Assembly: GCA_030123645.1 (NCBI GenBank)
Contig: JASJYE010000101.1
Location: 1-7,810, forward strand
Source: Candidatus Hydrogenedentota bacterium
Lineage (GTDB): Bacteria; Hydrogenedentota; Hydrogenedentia; Hydrogenedentales; GCA-2746185
Reading direction: 5' to 3'
Length of the DNA: 7,810 bases
The notes below the pieces were generated by a model. It had not been told where the DNA came from. It did no database searches and saw only the letters and a program-made list of their open reading frames with translations. The first letter of the stretch is position 1; each line of letters starts with the position of its first letter. The translations under genes were made by a program, and so were the position numbers. Shown in pieces: positions 5,794-7,810 of the stretch.

Positions 5794-6804
5794 ATGGGTC
5801 CAGTACTAATCATCTTCGTGGTCTTCGGCGTAATCATCCTGCTGATTCTTTTCGCAGTCGTTATCTCGTTCTTCCGCATTTGGATCCGCGCCTTCGCGGC
5901 CAAGACGAACGTAAGTTTTCTTCGTCTCGTCGGCATGAGCCTGCGGAAGGTAAATCCAAGCGTTATGGTGGACAGCCGGATCATGGCTGTGAAGGCGGGG
6001 CTCGACGTCAGTTGGGACGAACTCGAAACGCACTATCTGGCCGGCGGAAACATCGTGCGCGTCATTCAGGCGCTTATCGCCGCTTCTAAGGCCAACATCA
6101 AGCTCACCTTCCAGCAAAGCACGGCGATCGACTTGGCGGGACGCGACGTTCTGGATGCGGTGCAGACGTCGGTCACGCCGAAGGTCATCGACTGTCCCGA
6201 CCCCTCGCGCGGACCCACCACGGTCTCCGCGGTCGCCATGGACGGTATTCAAATCAAGGCGAAGGCACGCGTCACGGTCCGCACGAACATTGCGACCCTG
6301 GTCGGCGGCGCGACGGAAGAAACGATCATCGCCCGCGTGGGCGAGGGCATCGTCACGACGATCGGTTCTTCGGCCTCGCACAAAAAAGTACTTGAAAATC
6401 CGGATATGATCTCGAAAGTCGTGCTCGATCGCGGCCTCGATGCGGGCACGGCCTACGAGATTCTCTCGATCGATATCGCTGACGTGGATGTCGGCGAGAA
6501 CATCGGTGCGCAACTCCAGATGAAGCAGGCCGAGGCCGACAAGAACATCGCGCAGGCCCGTGCCGAGGAGCGGCGCGCGATGGCCACGGCGCGCGAGCAG
6601 GAGATGCGCGCACAAGTTGTAGAGATGGAGGCCAAGGTTGTCGAGGCCGAGGCGGAGGTCCCGCGCGCGATGGCGGAGGCCTTCCGCAGCGGCAACATGG
6701 GAATCATGGACTATTATCGGATGAAGAACGTGATAGCGGACACGGATATGCGCGACTCCATCTCGAAGATAGATGACGACGACAAGGGCCCGAGGAAAGA
6801 GTAG
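5794..6804 (+). CDS. floA: Flotillin-like protein FloA
   Basis: Bacterial flotillin, an SPFH-domain scaffold of functional membrane microdomains that affects membrane fluidity, protein assembly and signalling. The 336 residues match the FloA layout (B. subtilis FloA is about 331): an N-terminal membrane hairpin/segment (about 4-27), then the SPFH domain with LVGMSLRKV, KAGLDVSWDELETHYLAGGN, TAIDLAGRDVLDAVQTSV (110-127), DGIQIKAKARVTVRTNI, LVGGATEETIIARVGEGI and HKKVLENPDMIS. Next comes SIDIADVDVGENIGA and the Glu/Ala-rich coiled coil (about 244-299, QAEADKNIAQARAEERRAMA), and an MDYYRMKN / DTDMRDSI tail ending in an acidic-basic stretch. VIDCPDPSRGPTTVSAVAMDG carries about five more residues than the Bacillus VIETPFIAGVAMDG region. 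AAGGGG lies seven bases before the ATG. The neighbouring NfeD genes strongly support the assignment. Confidence 0.97.
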   Translation: MGPVLIIFVVFGVIILLILFAVVISFFRIWIRAFAAKTNVSFLRLVGMSLRKVNPSVMVDSRIMAVKAGLDVSWDELETHYLAGGNIVRVIQALIAASKANIKLTFQQSTAIDLAGRDVLDAVQTSVTPKVIDCPDPSRGPTTVSAVAMDGIQIKAKARVTVRTNIATLVGGATEETIIARVGEGIVTTIGSSASHKKVLENPDMISKVVLDRGLDAGTAYEILSIDIADVDVGENIGAQLQMKQAEADKNIAQARAEERRAMATAREQEMRAQVVEMEAKVVEAEAEVPRAMAEAFRSGNMGIMDYYRMKNVIADTDMRDSISKIDDDDKGPRKE

Positions 6805-6864
6805 CACTACAACGCTACGTCTGGCTGGCGAAAGGCGGGTAACATCGTGCACGTCAACAATTTG

Positions 6865-6874
6865 CACTCGCGAG
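6865..6874. repeat. Direct repeat CACTCGCGAG, left copy (right copy 7031-7040)
   Basis: The 10-base string CACTCGCGAG occurs at 6865-6874 and again at 7031-7040, on both sides of element B and the extra end motifs. Its core CTCGCGAG is a palindrome. It could be a duplicated target site or an internal part of the repeat module. The bases 6805-6864 between floA and this site hold no gene that I can support. Confidence 0.4.
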
Positions 6875-6883
6875 CTTCGCTGA

Positions 6884-6989
6884 GCAAAAAAGGGACTTTT
6901 GAGCCCTTTACAAAAGTAGACCCAAGCGGAGCGAGGCACGAGCGAAGACGGGCCGGAACCACCGGTTTGGAATATGTCCCTTTTCTTGC
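6884..6989 (+). repeat. Short dispersed repeat, element B (MITE/REP-like), inverted relative to element A
   Basis: A 106-base element with end repeats GCAAAAAAGGGAC (6884-6896) and GTCCCTTTTCTTGC (6976-6989). The first 65 bases are about 90 percent identical to the reverse complement of element A at 2832-2916, and the last 17 (GTCCCTTTTCTTGCGTC) are also shared. The middle differs: B has about 20 additional bases containing ACCGGT. The hairpin ACTTTTG/CAAAAGT is conserved with T-rich sequence on the minus strand. It lies 79 bases after floA and has no coding capacity. Confidence 0.82.
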
Positions 6990-7003
6990 GTCGCATGGAG
7001 GCC

Positions 7004-7063
7004 GCAAAACAGGGACAGTCCCTGCTCGCACACTCGCGAGGACAGTCCCTAGATTTGCTCAGC
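7004..7063. repeat. Additional copies of the element end motif, alternating in orientation
   Basis: Next to element B are GCAAAACAGGGAC (7004-7016, forward), the mirror AGGGAC-A-GTCCCT (7011-7023), GACAGTCCCT repeated exactly at 7014-7023 and 7041-7050, and GTCCCTAGATTTGC (7045-7058, reverse). TTTGCTCAGC (7054-7063) is the exact reverse complement of GCTGAGCAAA (6879-6888) just outside element B. The pair 6879-7063 therefore forms a larger, 185-base inverted-repeat-bounded unit containing B. Confidence 0.6.
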
Positions 7064-7081
7064 AACCTAAATAAAATCTAG
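7049..7081. repeat. 8-bp perfect inverted repeat before the last gene
   Basis: CTAGATTT (7049-7056) and AAATCTAG (7074-7081) are exact reverse complements separated by 17 bases, ending 28 bases before the GTG at 7110. The spacer holds TAAAAT (7072-7077), a -10-like hexamer without a good -35, so the site could be an operator or an mRNA hairpin if transcription starts upstream. Confidence 0.4.
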
Positions 7082-7109
7082 CGTTGTCGTGCCAAGAAAG
7101 GCGGATCGC

Positions 7110-7787
7110 GTGGAAAACATCGGCATCGGGGCGATAATCTTCATCGTATTTATCGTCATCTCGATAGCGCAGAAGATTAAGGAGCGGGCCGAAATCGCGC
7201 GGGCCAAAGGGCAGCACCCTCAGTCCAAGCCCGGTGAGATGTCTGAAGAAGCCCGCCGAATGCCTTCTGGCGAGGAAGCCTCCGTGCGCGAGGCCGCTCC
7301 GAGAGGGGCGCCGCCGGCCCGTAGAGAGCGCAAGGCTCCGGCGCAGGAGTTGATGGAGGCCCTTTTCGGCGCCGAAACGGTGGAGCCCGAAGAAGAAGCT
7401 GAATGGCCGCCGGCTGCGCCAGCGCCCCGCCCAGAACTCTCCCCGCAGGTCCAGCGGCCTGCACCGCCGCCCATCCGGCGCGAGGTGGTGGCCCAGCACG
7501 TTGAATCTCGAGTGCAGCATGAGCCCGTTCACGAGGGCGCGACGACGCGCCAAGAGAGTATACGTCTCCGGCAGGCACAGGAGGAGCAGCAGCGCCAGCG
7601 CGAGGAGAAACAGGGGCAGCGTCCGCGTCAAAAGCAGATCCCTCGCCGAAAATCGGCTGGGGTGCCTCGCACGCCGCCGACGCGGCGTCATAAGCGCGAA
7701 CGGCTGGTTAGCGGTGCACACGAGGTGCGTAAGGCTATTGTCTTCGCCGAGATCCTGGGGCCGCCCAAGGCTTTCCGAGACCGGTAG
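7110..7787 (+). CDS. Membrane-anchored low-complexity hypothetical protein with C-terminal EILGPPKAFR motif
   Basis: I do not recognise a named family. The frame is open from a GTG at 7089, but the GTG at 7110 has AAAGG (7097-7101) eight bases upstream and puts the hydrophobic segment at the very N-terminus, so I prefer it (225 residues). Residues 4-20 (IGIGAIIFIVFIVISIA) form one membrane span, followed by basic QKIKERAEIARAK, which predicts a cytoplasmic body. The middle (about 35-200) is rich in Pro, Ala, Glu, Arg and Gln and looks disordered, with a short helix-like ELMEALFG (80-87) and a Gln/Arg/Glu-rich stretch (about 143-170). The final 20 residues (HEVRKAIVFAEILGPPKAFR) look ordered and conserved; I recall similar xxAIVxxEILGPPxAxR tails on hypothetical proteins in other bacteria. 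It lies downstream of floA but across a 305-base repeat-rich gap, so co-transcription is uncertain. Confidence 0.8.
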   Translation: MENIGIGAIIFIVFIVISIAQKIKERAEIARAKGQHPQSKPGEMSEEARRMPSGEEASVREAAPRGAPPARRERKAPAQELMEALFGAETVEPEEEAEWPPAAPAPRPELSPQVQRPAPPPIRREVVAQHVESRVQHEPVHEGATTRQESIRLRQAQEEQQRQREEKQGQRPRQKQIPRRKSAGVPRTPPTRRHKRERLVSGAHEVRKAIVFAEILGPPKAFRDR

Positions 7788-7810
7788 CTCCCTGCGGCGC
7801 CCCGGTCGTG

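Noticed and set aside
6884..7063. CRISPR array
   Set aside because: The repeated motifs alternate in orientation, vary in length and are not separated by regular spacers, and there are no cas genes.
5806..7065. 419-residue open frame on the minus strand
   Set aside because: It lies antisense to floA and the repeat spacer, is Arg/His/Asp/Val-rich with no domain signal, and is a typical antisense artefact of GC-rich coding DNA.
7089..7109. Earlier GTG start for the last gene
   Set aside because: There is no ribosome site before it, while AAAGG is well placed for the GTG at 7110.
7059..7721. 220-residue open frame on the minus strand
   Set aside because: It mirrors the low-complexity + strand gene. 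Its Leu/Arg-rich runs come from complementing Glu/Gln/Arg-rich codons.

Overview
The window is a stretch of bacterial chromosome with GC-rich coding DNA and every gene on the + strand. It holds a TPP-dependent enzyme (5' end outside the window), a radical SAM HemW protein, and then a compact membrane cluster: a long NfeD-family membrane serine protease, a 99-residue helical protein, a short NfeD protein, a probable 28-residue membrane microprotein, and the bacterial flotillin FloA. A membrane-anchored, low-complexity protein of unknown function closes the window. FloA next to NfeD proteins is the classical bacterial flotillin arrangement (compare yqeZ-floA-yqfB in Bacillus subtilis). I cannot fix the phylum. 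The GC-rich coding, GTG starts, FloA with an insertion near residue 135 and abundant short dispersed repeats would suit an environmental Gram-negative lineage (PVC-like, Hydrogenedentota-like or deltaproteobacterial), at low confidence.

Layout. 1-1554: TPP enzyme lacking roughly 30 N-terminal residues. 1660-2751: hemW, with no visible Shine-Dalgarno and a -10-like TACACT close to its ATG. 2752-3057: a repeat-rich spacer with element A, a possible terminator hairpin inside it, then a good sigma70-like promoter (TTGAAC-N17-TACAAT). 3058-5526: four genes joined by three consecutive 1-base stop/start overlaps, suggesting one mRNA with translational coupling. 5527-5793: a leader region with a short reading frame that looks like a remnant of the FloA SPFH domain, a 10-bp palindrome and a hairpin. 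5794-6804: floA. 6805-7109: a second repeat-rich spacer with element B, a diverged inverted copy of element A, plus further copies of its end motif. 7110-7787: the anchored hypothetical protein.

How the genes may work together. NfeD-family proteins carry a C-terminal OB-fold domain and are genetically linked to flotillins or stomatins, which scaffold membrane domains. Here a long NfeD (ClpP-class serine protease domain plus membrane segments plus OB fold) and a short NfeD (membrane segments plus OB fold) sit with FloA. The helical 99-residue protein and the membrane microprotein are candidate extra components of this flotillin module; that role is inferred from position only. The whole protease-to-FloA unit is bracketed by inverted copies of one short repeat, about 4 kb apart.
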